A stretch of DNA of 64,000 nt from Sporosarcina sp. ACRSM (GTDB taxonomy: Bacteria; Bacillota; Bacilli; Bacillales_A; Planococcaceae), in assembly GCF_022346545.1 (NCBI RefSeq), contig NZ_JAKRNU010000001.1, positions 558,001-622,000 of the forward strand. Reading direction: 5' to 3'. The translations under genes and the position numbers were made by a program. The notes below the pieces were generated by a model. The model was not told where the DNA came from, searched no databases, and saw nothing but the letters and a program-made list of their open reading frames with translations. Shown piece after piece: positions 36,495 to 46,153 of the stretch; the first letter of the stretch is position 1; each line of letters begins with the position of its first letter.

Positions 36495-39089
36495 CTATCG
36501 TTTTCGCTTCGCTTTCAGCAATTCGGCAATACTGTCTTGAGCTGCTGAACCCTCCCCGACGATCGGTTTTCTCCCCCGTTCCCCCCCGAATCCTTTCAAT
36601 AGGCCAAAACGGCGAAGGGTGATATCGAGAAAAAACAATAGCATCGCGGCACCGATAAGCCATTCTGTTATAAGAGTTTTTTCACCGCTTTTATACGGAT
36701 GATCCCGGAAAGCCTCTCCCGGCTCCTCCAATACTTTGCCGCCCGTACGTTCCGCAATTTTCGTCATCAATGCCCGGTCGGGTGGGCTCGGCTTGTATTC
36801 GTCACTGTATGGAACCGAAACACCCGCTTCAAACAGGCCGCCTTTGTCATCGGATATTCCGAAAAATACGAGTCCGGGCTTTGCATCTACAGTGACACGC
36901 ATTTTACCCGGGGCCAACGGTTCTGCGATGAAAGGAACTTCCTGCCCTTCTTCATCGACAATGGCAATATCGAGAAAGGCCGCTTGCCGGGAGCTGTCCG
37001 TCACTGTATAGGTGCCGCCGCGTTCATGGGTGATCAGATAAGGAACTTCCTCATACGATGGCAACAGACGTGCCACTGCCGTGTTCCAAAACGCCGAATA
37101 CCCGCTCCACCTTGCAAAATCTCCCGTCCATCGTCCTGTTGAATCGGATGTGAATGCGATCGTTCTACCAAGCCCATACATCCATTCCACAAGCACAGGG
37201 TCTTCCTTATGACTTTCGCCGACAATCGTTGCTGTCCTTTTGGCTGTTGTGGCAATATAAGCGTTCATCTGTGGGACGCCGTCTGTGAACAGTGAAGTCC
37301 ATTCTGGAACATTGCCAAGTGTCATATAGAAAGGATCATCTTCGATATAAGTTCTCGTCAACATCGACGTTTCCCTTGTTAAGATGGCTGGTACTGTCGA
37401 CTCATCAACCACATCGTAAAAGCGTCCGCCTCCATCCTCTGCAAGGCTTTCTAACAACCCCCAGTCAGCATCTGAGCCAATGGCAACTGTCGAAAGCGTA
37501 ATATTGTTCTTTCTTCCTTCTTCTATGACATCTTTATAGTCTGGTGGCATCTCTGATTGGCCATCCGTCAGAAGAATGATATGTTTGCGTTGCAATTTCA
37601 AGCCAGCCAAATCGGCATAGGCCTTCTCCACTCCCGGGAAAATATTCGTCCCGCCATCTGCCGGCACGGATAGAATCTGCTCGACCGCTTTTTTCTTATC
37701 TTCTAGCGGTCCGACGGGAATCACTTCCCATAGTTGGTCATCGAAAGCCGTAAAACCAAATGTATCATCATCACGAAGAAGTTCAACTGACCGCGCGGCC
37801 GCTTCCCTTGCTAAGACAATTTTGGAACCGGCCATACTGCCAGAACGATCAAGAACGATGACTAAACCGAGTGAAGGGAGTTGTTCTTTCCCTTTCACTT
37901 CCATCTCGACGGGAAGAAGACGTTCAATTGGTGACTTGAAATACCCGCCGAGCCCGAAACTTTCCTCTCCACCCACCATCATGAACCCAGTTCCAAAATT
38001 TTTAACCGCCTGTTCAATGACCGTCATCTTCTGCTCACCGACGCTATGACCTGGGACATTATCAAAAATAATCGCACTATACGCTAAATAACCTGAAAGA
38101 TTTGCGGGCAAGTTTCTGGCATCGACTACATCCACCTGTATGGCAGACTGATCCAGCAAACTCGGAATGCTCGATGGATTCCTCTCCGTCTGCACAACAA
38201 GTACTCGCGGTGAATGCTTCATCATCGTGACGGAAAGCATCCGATTATTTTCAAGTAAGCCATCATCCGGTACAATGAGCTTCGCTTCGTATTTTAACAA
38301 CCCGTCCCCTGCCGCCGACGTTCGAAAAGAAAACGCATTTTTTCCCGGTTCAAGTGTCACGGATTCCTTAATGATTTCTTGATCATTTTGGTAAATGAAC
38401 AATTCCCCTGCCGTTCGTGTGGATGACTCCACTTCCACTTCGAGGTGTTGCTTTTCCCCTGCGAAGGCAGTTCTTGGGGTATTAAAAAACGCAATAGATG
38501 CGTCTGCATTGCTCGGCCTTTCAAGAAGAACTGTATCGATGGTGACCCGCCCACCACTGTATTTAGGCAATAACTTTTCAACTGAATGAACCGTCTCCAG
38601 TCCATCCGACAAGAGGACGATCCGCGTAGCGATCGTTCCTTTCGCCACAGCTGACGCCACATCAATCGCTTTGGCGATATCTGTTGCGCCATCCGCTTCC
38701 ATTTTGTCCATAATCGGCACCGTCACATCTGTATTTTTCAGTTGGACATCTGTCCGGAACGTTTCCGCAAATGAATACAGCCCGACAGACTGATGCGCTT
38801 CGCGGTCTTTTAAACTTTCCGTTATCCATTCGTCCGCTGCATTACTTGCATCTGCAATGGATACAGAACGATCCACCACAAACAGAATCTGTTCCTCATC
38901 GGCACGTAATGTAATAGAAGGAGCAGCAAGTGCCAACACAAGCAAGGCAACGGCCAGACAGCGCAACACAAAAAGGATCATACGCTTTCCGACGAAGCGC
39001 ATGCCGGATGATTTCCATGCATAGACCATATACATAGCAATTGGGATCAGCAAGAGAAGCCATAGCGGTTGGTTAATTCGTATATCCAC
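36495..39089 (-). CDS. Membrane protein with two VWA domains
   Basis: 864 residues. Two N-terminal helices precede a first VWA domain with the metal-site motif DRSVS (FVVDRSVSIAD). The middle carries a glutamine-amidotransferase-like fold (YSAIIFDNVPGHS ... GGEESFGLGGY), and a second VWA domain has DRSGSMAGSK. A membrane helix and basic tail follow near the C-terminus. Both metal sites look intact. I chose GTG 39089 (MDIRINQPL), preceded by GGGAGG; a TTG at 39113 is possible. It overlaps the upstream gene by 17 bp and is last in the MoxR-VWA cluster. Function unknown; Bat-like proteins are the nearest known type. Confidence 0.8.
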   Translation of the reverse strand: MDIRINQPLWLLLLIPIAMYMVYAWKSSGMRFVGKRMILFVLRCLAVALLVLALAAPSITLRADEEQILFVVDRSVSIADASNAADEWITESLKDREAHQSVGLYSFAETFRTDVQLKNTDVTVPIMDKMEADGATDIAKAIDVASAVAKGTIATRIVLLSDGLETVHSVEKLLPKYSGGRVTIDTVLLERPSNADASIAFFNTPRTAFAGEKQHLEVEVESSTRTAGELFIYQNDQEIIKESVTLEPGKNAFSFRTSAAGDGLLKYEAKLIVPDDGLLENNRMLSVTMMKHSPRVLVVQTERNPSSIPSLLDQSAIQVDVVDARNLPANLSGYLAYSAIIFDNVPGHSVGEQKMTVIEQAVKNFGTGFMMVGGEESFGLGGYFKSPIERLLPVEMEVKGKEQLPSLGLVIVLDRSGSMAGSKIVLAREAAARSVELLRDDDTFGFTAFDDQLWEVIPVGPLEDKKKAVEQILSVPADGGTNIFPGVEKAYADLAGLKLQRKHIILLTDGQSEMPPDYKDVIEEGRKNNITLSTVAIGSDADWGLLESLAEDGGGRFYDVVDESTVPAILTRETSMLTRTYIEDDPFYMTLGNVPEWTSLFTDGVPQMNAYIATTAKRTATIVGESHKEDPVLVEWMYGLGRTIAFTSDSTGRWTGDFARWSGYSAFWNTAVARLLPSYEEVPYLITHERGGTYTVTDSSRQAAFLDIAIVDEEGQEVPFIAEPLAPGKMRVTVDAKPGLVFFGISDDKGGLFEAGVSVPYSDEYKPSPPDRALMTKIAERTGGKVLEEPGEAFRDHPYKSGEKTLITEWLIGAAMLLFFLDITLRRFGLLKGFGGERGRKPIVGEGSAAQDSIAELLKAKRKR

Positions 39090-40839
39090 GGCGTCGCTGC
39101 ACCTCCCATTCAATCAGTAGAAGTAGGAGAACCGGGATGAGGAAATACCATCCAATTCGATTCTTCCCTTCTTCCACCACTTCTCCATGATCCATCCTTT
39201 CAATCTTATACGAAGTGCCCGGCATGATTTCTTTTTCGGCACTTTCCAACTGCACGGCCAGCCATTTCTCCGTTCCGTTATCCATTACTTTGTAAATCCC
39301 CGGTTTTGACGGAGCGATGAAATCCGAACTATCAACAAATGTCGAGACGTATTCATCCGTTAACGTATAGAGTTCCATGTTGTTTTCTATTCCGCTTGAA
39401 AGAACCGCTCGCCGCTCATTTGGAATAAATGTACCGAGCGAACCTGATTCGGACCGAAGCAATTCGGAAGCGCTCCAGATGAATAATGGGAAAGACGGGT
39501 GCAAAGGCCAATCCGTCAATTCGATATCGGTCAGGATGATAATGTCACCCCGCTTCGATTTCTGGATGAACGGCTGTTCTCCGACAGTCGCAATCGTCGT
39601 ATAAGATGCAAAAGGTGGATACAATGCACTGACGTAAACATCGGTTATATCGGCTATTGTGAATAGGCTATCATCTGTGTTGCTCGTCATACCTGAAACT
39701 GATTCTGCCGACTTGTCATTCCTGCCGATGAGGATGACGGGCTTTGTTCCTTTCTCTAAAAAGGAAACATCATTTGTCACAATGATTGCACGATCTTGTG
39801 CCAGTTGCATCTCATTTGTCGATCCGGTCGTCACTGTCAATCCAGTCACCTCGAACGCCCGCTTAACGAGTTCATGTAATTGCCCATCCACGATTGCTTC
39901 CGACATCTCATTGCCCAGCAGCACATATGCGGTATTGTCGGCTGCATACGCATCGTCCACCCATATGTCCGCACTCATCGCTTGGCTGTCAGGCAGTTGT
40001 TTAAAGGATAGCAGAACCTCTTTCCCGCTCTCGACTGTAAAGGATTCATTCACCAATACTTTTTCTGTTATCGCATCTGTAATCTGTACCTCTCCGGTTT
40101 GATCGCCAAGTGAATCGTTGACCACTTTGACAATGGCCTCGGTACCTTCTGCGGTCTTCACGGCACCAAACTTGTCGATGGAGATATTTGGGCTTGGCTC
40201 TTCTTTTGAGCCATGAATTGTCCAAGCAAGATTTCCTTGTTCTTCGGAAAACAAGGCTCGGTCCAGTGAATCGGTGTAAATATGAATATCCGCGCTACCC
40301 TCCGCTACGATTAATTGTGCCAATGCTAGCGCCCGTTCCATATGTTCATGTTCATAGGCGACCGTCAAAGCATCAATTGCTTTTCTAACAGTCGCTTCAT
40401 CCGTATCCTCACGCACGGCAATGAACGGCTCGCTTCCCGTTGTGATAATCGTGATCGGCTCTCCTATTCGACTCTCAGCAAGCTTCTTCATCGCTTCCTG
40501 ATGTTGTTCAAATAAGGGAGCCCCGGCATTGCCAACTAACATGCTCGCTGACGTATCCACAATGAAAATCGTATGGCCGCCAGTCGCTTCCTCTTTGTTC
40601 AAATAGGGGTCCAATAAAATAAATACGAAAAGCAGCAAGGCCGCCATTTGCAGATAAAACAGGGCATTCCGCTGCAGATTTTTCAAGTAGGGAGAGATTT
40701 TTGTCTCCCGCATCGACTGCTCCCAAAATAACGTGGAAGAAATCGTTTTTATTTCATACCGTTTGCGAAAAAAATAATACAAGAGGACAGTCAATGGAAA
40801 AATCGCAGTCCAACCGACTATCAGGTTATTGAATCCCAT
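39073..40839 (-). CDS. BatA-like membrane protein with VWA domain
   Basis: 588 residues. An N-terminal BatA-type segment with two membrane helices (about 5-22 and 58-78) is followed by a VWA domain with IFIVDTSASM (DxSxS metal site intact). A long extracytoplasmic region with beta-rich repeats and a final membrane helix before a basic tail (WEVQRRRGYTN) complete it. It lies between the DUF58 gene and the double-VWA gene. Together with MoxR and DUF58 it matches MoxR/VWA systems, which are thought to assemble or activate other protein complexes; the target here is unknown. Confidence 0.8.
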   Translation of the reverse strand: MGFNNLIVGWTAIFPLTVLLYYFFRKRYEIKTISSTLFWEQSMRETKISPYLKNLQRNALFYLQMAALLLFVFILLDPYLNKEEATGGHTIFIVDTSASMLVGNAGAPLFEQHQEAMKKLAESRIGEPITIITTGSEPFIAVREDTDEATVRKAIDALTVAYEHEHMERALALAQLIVAEGSADIHIYTDSLDRALFSEEQGNLAWTIHGSKEEPSPNISIDKFGAVKTAEGTEAIVKVVNDSLGDQTGEVQITDAITEKVLVNESFTVESGKEVLLSFKQLPDSQAMSADIWVDDAYAADNTAYVLLGNEMSEAIVDGQLHELVKRAFEVTGLTVTTGSTNEMQLAQDRAIIVTNDVSFLEKGTKPVILIGRNDKSAESVSGMTSNTDDSLFTIADITDVYVSALYPPFASYTTIATVGEQPFIQKSKRGDIIILTDIELTDWPLHPSFPLFIWSASELLRSESGSLGTFIPNERRAVLSSGIENNMELYTLTDEYVSTFVDSSDFIAPSKPGIYKVMDNGTEKWLAVQLESAEKEIMPGTSYKIERMDHGEVVEEGKNRIGWYFLIPVLLLLLIEWEVQRRRGYTN

Positions 40840-40854
40840 TTGGCTGTCCCCTCC

Positions 40855-41727
40855 TTATCGCAACCAACCTGCACGCCTCATTTTCTTTGTGACAGTTTCC
40901 ATGACACCCTCAATCAGATTTGCAGGCAACAGACGTATCCCATACTTGCCAGCAAGCGCCGACAAGCGGGCTTCATGGGTAGTTTTTTTGTCTAAATAAG
41001 CCTGCACTGCCCGTTTTGTCATTGTTACTTCAATACCACTTCCACTTTCGATGTCAACAAAGCGGATATCCCCTTCATAATCGGGCAATTCCTCAGGTTT
41101 CGAATGGACCGTGATAATACGTACATCCCTACAAATGCCTGGCAAGCGCCGGAAAAAAGACGCCCATTTATCGGTTTCTTCAAGGCCATCCGTGATGATG
41201 AACAACACAGTAACCGCTTTGGGTATTACGGAAAGCGCACGATCCGTGAACGGTTTAGTAGAAGCAGGCAATTCAAGCGAGGAAATGAATTTCGTCAAAG
41301 ATGCCCGGTGAGCAGCACCTTTCTTTCTATAAAAATGGTCACGTTCATCGTCCCAAGTGGAAAAGGATACCGTATCGCCACTTTTAAGCGCGATATGACC
41401 AAGCGCGATTGCCAACTGTCGAGCATAATCCCATTTTCCATCTACTCCCATCGAAATCGTCGGATCGAGTAAAATATGAACGCGCATTTCCTGTTCATCA
41501 AGAAACTGCTTGATGAACGGTTTATCGGTGCGAGCATAGACGTTCCAATCGATATGGCGCAAATCATCTCCTGGATGATATTCCCGGAAATCGGAAAAAT
41601 CGAGGGAGGAACCCGTCTTGTTTGATCGATGCGTTCCTTTTTGATGGCCAAGCCTTTTTGAATGGGAGACGATAGATAAGGCACCGAGTCTTTTTGTCAG
41701 CCTATCCGGAAACAATTCGCTGCTCAT
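40855..41727 (-). CDS. DUF58 domain protein
   Basis: 290 residues, soluble. The DUF58 core is visible as SSLDFSDFREYHPGDDLRHI (about 41-60) followed by IDWNVYARTDKPFIKQF. Its C-terminal part has a VWA-like fold (VHILLDPTISMG). DUF58 proteins almost always accompany MoxR ATPases. Its ATG region overlaps the moxR stop, so the two are translated together. It probably acts as an adaptor between the ATPase and the VWA proteins; this is inference from conserved association. Confidence 0.85.
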   Translation of the reverse strand: MSSELFPDRLTKRLGALSIVSHSKRLGHQKGTHRSNKTGSSLDFSDFREYHPGDDLRHIDWNVYARTDKPFIKQFLDEQEMRVHILLDPTISMGVDGKWDYARQLAIALGHIALKSGDTVSFSTWDDERDHFYRKKGAAHRASLTKFISSLELPASTKPFTDRALSVIPKAVTVLFIITDGLEETDKWASFFRRLPGICRDVRIITVHSKPEELPDYEGDIRFVDIESGSGIEVTMTKRAVQAYLDKKTTHEARLSALAGKYGIRLLPANLIEGVMETVTKKMRRAGWLR

Positions 41728-42719
41728 TACACGGAAGCCCCTTGCCGCACTTCTTCCAGCAACTTGGCGATCAAGCTATCGACATCGACACCTTCCGCTT
41801 CACCTTCATAATTGATCAAAATACGGTGGCGCAATGCGGGCTTGGCAACTGTCTTAATATCCGCGATGGACACATGAAAACGCCCAGCTACAAGGGCACG
41901 CGCTTTCGCCAGTCTAATCATCGATTGAAGCCCACGCGGTCCGCTGCCATATTGGACGTATTTTGACCATTCATCTGCAGAACCGCTTTTGTCATGTGTA
42001 GCTGCGACAAGATCGATCGCATAGTCGATCATTTCATCCGCTACAACAACTTCCTTCACCATCTCCTGCGCTTCCACGATTTCCTCCGTGCCCATCACTT
42101 TTTGAATATCGACGCTACTAGATCCCGTCGTGCGCTTCAGTATTTCTTTCAATTCCGCTTTCGTCGGATAAGGAAGGAGGATTTTGCACAGGAAACGGTC
42201 CATTTGGGCTTCCGGCAATGGATAAGTGCCTTCCATCTCGATTGGGTTCTGTGTGGCAAGCACAAAAAATGGTCTTGCCATTTTTCGTGTTTCCCCGAGT
42301 ACGGTCACTGTTTTCTCCCCCATCGCTTCCAGTAGGGCACTTTGTGTTTTCGGTGTCGCTCTGTTAATTTCATCGGCAAGTACCATCTGACTGAAAATCG
42401 GCCCTTCCTTGAACACAAATCGTTGCATCCCTTCCGCACTACGCTCTAAAATACTCGTTCCAGTAATATCAGCGGGCATTAAATCAGGCGTAAACTGGAT
42501 CCGGGAAAAGGATAGATCCAACACTTCCGAAATCGTCCGAATCAGCATTGTCTTCCCCAATCCGGGCAACCCTTCCAGAAGCGCATGCCCATCCGCCAAA
42601 ATAGCATAGAGCGAAAACTCGACCGCTTCTTGCTGACCGACGATAAACTTCCCGATTTCTTCTTTCACCGCGCCAAGCTTTTCGCTCATTTCTTTAAATT
42701 GCTCTGGTGTATATGGCAT
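41727..42719 (-). CDS. MoxR family AAA+ ATPase
   Basis: 330 residues. Walker A is GLPGLGKT, Walker B is VLADEINRA, sensor 1 is ATQNPIEMEGTYPLPEAQ, and the C-terminal AAA lid is present. MoxR ATPases act as chaperones for maturation of enzyme or surface complexes with VWA partners, which here follow directly. ATG 42719 is preceded by AGGAG. The 212-bp gap upstream is filled by a family A repeat that separates this half of the cluster from the 42932-44359 gene. Confidence 0.9.
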   Translation of the reverse strand: MPYTPEQFKEMSEKLGAVKEEIGKFIVGQQEAVEFSLYAILADGHALLEGLPGLGKTMLIRTISEVLDLSFSRIQFTPDLMPADITGTSILERSAEGMQRFVFKEGPIFSQMVLADEINRATPKTQSALLEAMGEKTVTVLGETRKMARPFFVLATQNPIEMEGTYPLPEAQMDRFLCKILLPYPTKAELKEILKRTTGSSSVDIQKVMGTEEIVEAQEMVKEVVVADEMIDYAIDLVAATHDKSGSADEWSKYVQYGSGPRGLQSMIRLAKARALVAGRFHVSIADIKTVAKPALRHRILINYEGEAEGVDVDSLIAKLLEEVRQGASV

Positions 42720-42737
42720 TTCAACACTCCTATTCCG

Positions 42738-42931
42738 TTATCTTCATTCAGCGGTAGACTCCTACCTTTATAGATGGTGAGATGAATATGTTTTTGTTTA
42801 CCTGTTCAGTGGGTGTTCAAACGCTCGCTGAACGAAGATAAAGCCTCCGGCGGATGTCACGGATTTTGAAAGGAGTCAATTGCACAAGTGCAATTCAAAA
42901 TCCGGACGCAATCACGCCGAGGCGCGATTGA
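42738..42931. repeat. Structured repeat family A, copy 2 (194 bp)
   Basis: Same architecture as copies 1 and 3. The outer stem TTATCTTCATTCAGCG pairs with CGCTGAACGAAGATAA (one G-U). The long stem is CGGATTTTGAA/TTCAAAATCCG where copies 1 and 3 have CAG/CTG, a compensatory change. The inner hairpin is AATTGCAC/GTGCAATT where copy 3 has AATTGAGC/GCTCAATT. The last stem has one mismatch. It abuts the stop codon of the 42932 gene exactly and lies 18 bp before the moxR start, inside an operon. Confidence 0.85.
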
Positions 42932-44359
42932 TCATTCAATAGAGGAAAAGTAATCGGAAAGGATGTGCTGCAAATCTGGCGGCAGCTTCATGCGATCCGT
43001 ACTTTGGAGGTAAGATTCCTTATATTGACCGACCACTTCTTGATAAGGTCGGACCGTCCCTCTTTCTACAGGACCTTCCGTTTCCCGTTCTTCGATGAAC
43101 TCCCCTTCACCTAAATTTCCATCTACAACGGAGGGATCCCCTTTCTCACCGATACGATGATGGGGGATAGAAAGAAGATTTCTTCCGCCTGATCCTTTCC
43201 CCGCACCGCTCCCGCCTCCTCCAGAAACAGACCCTTGGCTCTGACCTTGGGCTTGGCCCAGTCCTTGCTCTTCGCTTTGCCCCGTGCCTTCGCCTTGAGT
43301 TTGCCCCTGGCCTTGCCCTTGACTTTGACCTTCTCCCTGGCCTTCACCTTGCTCTGACTCATTGCCCATTCCGGCTTCTTGTTCACCGACGCCCTGCCCA
43401 TTGCCATCACTTTGATTTTCGCCACTACCGACCTCTGTCGATGGATCCGTTTCCCCTTCCTCTATGGCAGATGGAGAATTCTCCGCATTTGCAAGCGCCG
43501 GCAATGATGGGGCCTTTCCGATATGATTCAGCGCTGTATGTGCTTTCCCTGCATTTTTTGCCAGTTCATCCGACAGCCTGCCAAGTGCGTCCAGTTCTTT
43601 CTCTTCTGCCTGTGCCCAAGTGTCTGAAGCGTCTTCCGATTGCGCTGAATGCTCTTTTCTCTCAGCAAGACGTTTTTCTTTCAAACGCATTTCTTTCTGC
43701 TTTTTGACCAGCTCTTTCAACGCCTCTTCCGAAGTCTCTGCCTGCTGTAGCTTTTCAGTGAGTTCCAGCAATTCTTTTTTCACATCGGGCAATGTTTCCT
43801 TTGCAATCAGTTCATGCACATCTTGTTTCATTTCTTCAATAATCTCTTGTTCCTTCGCGATGGCGTCTGCCTCCAATTGCGCTTCGGAAGGAATAAGAAG
43901 TAGCATGACGAGGACAGCACTCAGTCCAATGATCCCCGCAAGCATCAACGCATTCAAATAAGCTTTCCTTCTTTTTTTAAAGCCTTCAAATGCATGGGCC
44001 ACTTCTGATTCCGCTGCCTGGATCAAAGCCGGGGCCAGATGCGTATCTTTCTCGTCGACCCCCATTGCCGTTAGAAGTAGATTATCCGGCATATAACGAT
44101 CCAGCCGACGAATCGCTTCGATGGGCCGGGACCGTTTAGTGACGAGATAGATGATTGTCACAACAAGCGCCAATCCTGCCGCTCCTAGGGCGAACGCTTT
44201 GTAATGAGGGAGGACGAACAGTCTGGTAGCGGCAATCATAAGTACCGCCAACAAAATAGCTACGAACAGCCCCGTTTGTCCGGTATAAACGAATTGTTCA
44301 AAACGGAGGCGCCTCAGCACAGCCTTTACATAGGTGAATAATCGCGCTTTTCCATCCAT
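42932..44359 (-). CDS. Membrane protein with coiled coil and low-complexity linker
   Basis: 475 residues. Two N-terminal membrane helices (about 28-75) and a third near 135-155 precede a charged coiled coil (about 165-245). A long Gly/Gln/Glu/Ser linker (about 310-390) is followed by a conserved C-terminal stretch with YQEVVGQYKESY and ending LSDYFSSIE. That ending recurs in membrane proteins of MoxR-VWA loci in Firmicutes. No enzyme motif is visible. Strong GGGGGGAGG ribosome site. It follows the ABC permease gene by 17 bp, and its stop abuts the family A repeat. Confidence 0.75.
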   Translation of the reverse strand: MDGKARLFTYVKAVLRRLRFEQFVYTGQTGLFVAILLAVLMIAATRLFVLPHYKAFALGAAGLALVVTIIYLVTKRSRPIEAIRRLDRYMPDNLLLTAMGVDEKDTHLAPALIQAAESEVAHAFEGFKKRRKAYLNALMLAGIIGLSAVLVMLLLIPSEAQLEADAIAKEQEIIEEMKQDVHELIAKETLPDVKKELLELTEKLQQAETSEEALKELVKKQKEMRLKEKRLAERKEHSAQSEDASDTWAQAEEKELDALGRLSDELAKNAGKAHTALNHIGKAPSLPALANAENSPSAIEEGETDPSTEVGSGENQSDGNGQGVGEQEAGMGNESEQGEGQGEGQSQGQGQGQTQGEGTGQSEEQGLGQAQGQSQGSVSGGGGSGAGKGSGGRNLLSIPHHRIGEKGDPSVVDGNLGEGEFIEERETEGPVERGTVRPYQEVVGQYKESYLQSTDRMKLPPDLQHILSDYFSSIE

Positions 44360-44376
44360 CCTGTCCTCCCCCCTTC

Positions 44377-45222
44377 TTATTTCGTACGCTTCATATTTAC
44401 TCGCAACCTTTTAATCGCCACAACAAGCGACAGAACGGTAAGTGATAAATAAAAGAGCAGATAACTGACCCAAATTGGGAATTCTACCTGTGTCATTTCC
44501 GCTATTCCGTTCCCCACTTCCGGAGATAAAATCGATGCGAACAAAACCGCAGGGTTAATGGCTGCCCAGAAATACCCGACGATAGACGATGAAGAGGCAC
44601 CGGTCCCAAAATAGCTATATGCCGACATCTGTATCGCGATCAGGAAAAGAAAGCCTGTCACAATCGATAAGAACAACATCGTTCCATAGGTGGCAATCAT
44701 CGAGACGACCGTTCTCCGAATCAGCGTGGAAAAAAGGACCCCCACACTACCGATCGCCAGCACTGTCACAAACAAGAACAGAAAGACTCTCGCAAAATCC
44801 ATCGGTGATATGCCACCGAATAAGAAAACTAAACTATAGATCGGCAAGCCAGCCACGATTAGCAACAGTAAAAAGGCGATCGAAGCCATCAATTTCCCCG
44901 TAATAATTTGGAGCGAACTTTGTGAAGTCGTCAACAAAATCGGCAATGTCTGCTTCTCCCTTTCCGAGCTGATCGTACCTGCCGTCAAACCCGGCGTGAT
45001 GAATAATACAAGACCGAGTTGGATGAATGCTAACAGTGTAAACAGGATAAAACTCTCACTCGGTCTAAAATAGGAAACCCCCGTAATATTCATCGTCGTG
45101 AAAATGAAACCAAAAACAAAAATGCACATGGCAATTAAATAGAACAGAATACCGTTGAAGCTTTTTACAGAACGGAAGCGCAACTTCAATTCCTTGAAAA
45201 GGACAGGATTATTCAGCTTCAC
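44377..45222 (-). CDS. ABC-2 type transporter permease
   Basis: 281 residues with six membrane helices in ABC-2 arrangement. The conserved cytosolic segment after helix 2 is TAGTISSEREKQTLPILLTT (about 82-101). The start is GTG at 45222, placed just after the ATPase stop with AAAGGGG upstream. With the ATPase at 45224-46153 it forms a two-gene exporter like those of gliding (GldF/GldA) or antibiotic export. Substrate unknown; it may move or place components that the cluster needs. Confidence 0.85.
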   Translation of the reverse strand: MKLNNPVLFKELKLRFRSVKSFNGILFYLIAMCIFVFGFIFTTMNITGVSYFRPSESFILFTLLAFIQLGLVLFITPGLTAGTISSEREKQTLPILLTTSQSSLQIITGKLMASIAFLLLLIVAGLPIYSLVFLFGGISPMDFARVFLFLFVTVLAIGSVGVLFSTLIRRTVVSMIATYGTMLFLSIVTGFLFLIAIQMSAYSYFGTGASSSSIVGYFWAAINPAVLFASILSPEVGNGIAEMTQVEFPIWVSYLLFYLSLTVLSLVVAIKRLRVNMKRTK

Positions 45223-45223
45223 A

Positions 45224-46153
45224 TCATTCAGCCCCTTTCGTTATTGCCATGAACACATCTTCGAGATCTGTCATATGTTCCATGAATGATAGGATCAATA
45301 CATCATTAAGGATGGCCCGTTTTAACAAGCTGACCTGTTCTTCCGCTGTTCCTTTATACGTAAAGGTGAGGCCATCCTCCGCATCTGTCTTTTCCAGATT
45401 GGCAACGAACGGTTCTTCTTCAAAAAATGCAATGGCTTTCTCAAGCGGTCCAACCAAACGAACTGTAATCACACGTTCTCCGCGCAGTTTGTCTTGGATC
45501 GCTGCGACCGAGCCATGGGCAATCAGACGTCCATTATCGATGACGCCGATTTCGTCGCACATTTCCGCGAGTTCGAGCAATATATGTGAGGAGATCAAAA
45601 TGGTCTTCCCCATCTGTTTAAGCGTTTTTAAAATATCCCTCATTTCGACGCGGGCACGCGGATCGAGGCCTGATGCCGGTTCGTCAAGTATGAGCACTTT
45701 CGGATCATGGATCAGGCATCGCGCCAGGCAAAGCCGCTGTTTCATCCCCCGTGACAGCAAATCCACATAGTCATAGCGCTTATGGGATAGGTTGACAAGT
45801 TCTAACAATTGAGGGATGAGAACTTTTCTTTCCGCTTCCGGAATGCCATAACTGGCACCGTAAAAATCGAGATATTCATCCGCTTTCAACTGATCATACA
45901 CGCCAAAAAAATCTGGCATATAACCGATCATCTTTCGAACAGCTGCTGGATTTTGCCTTACATTCACGCCATCGATGAAGACATCTCCTGAAGTCGGTTG
46001 CAACAATGTGGCCATGATCAGGAAGGTTGTCGATTTCCCGGCACCGTTTGCTCCAACAAAACCGAAAACTGTTCCTTCACCCAATGTTAAATTCAAATTG
46101 TCCAGCGCATGGAACGTTCCGTATTTTTTGGTCAATCCTTTAATTTCGATCAT
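45224..46153 (-). CDS. ABC transporter ATP-binding protein
   Basis: 309 residues. Walker A is GANGAGKST, the signature region is LLSRGMKQRLCLARCL (ABC motif as SRGMKQR, typical of ABC-2 exporters), Walker B is VLILDEPASGLD, and the H loop is SSHIL. It powers the adjacent ABC-2 permease. The start overlaps the stop of the 46150 gene as ATGA, which makes translational coupling certain in form. Confidence 0.92.
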   Translation of the reverse strand: MIEIKGLTKKYGTFHALDNLNLTLGEGTVFGFVGANGAGKSTTFLIMATLLQPTSGDVFIDGVNVRQNPAAVRKMIGYMPDFFGVYDQLKADEYLDFYGASYGIPEAERKVLIPQLLELVNLSHKRYDYVDLLSRGMKQRLCLARCLIHDPKVLILDEPASGLDPRARVEMRDILKTLKQMGKTILISSHILLELAEMCDEIGVIDNGRLIAHGSVAAIQDKLRGERVITVRLVGPLEKAIAFFEEEPFVANLEKTDAEDGLTFTYKGTAEEQVSLLKRAILNDVLILSFMEHMTDLEDVFMAITKGAE

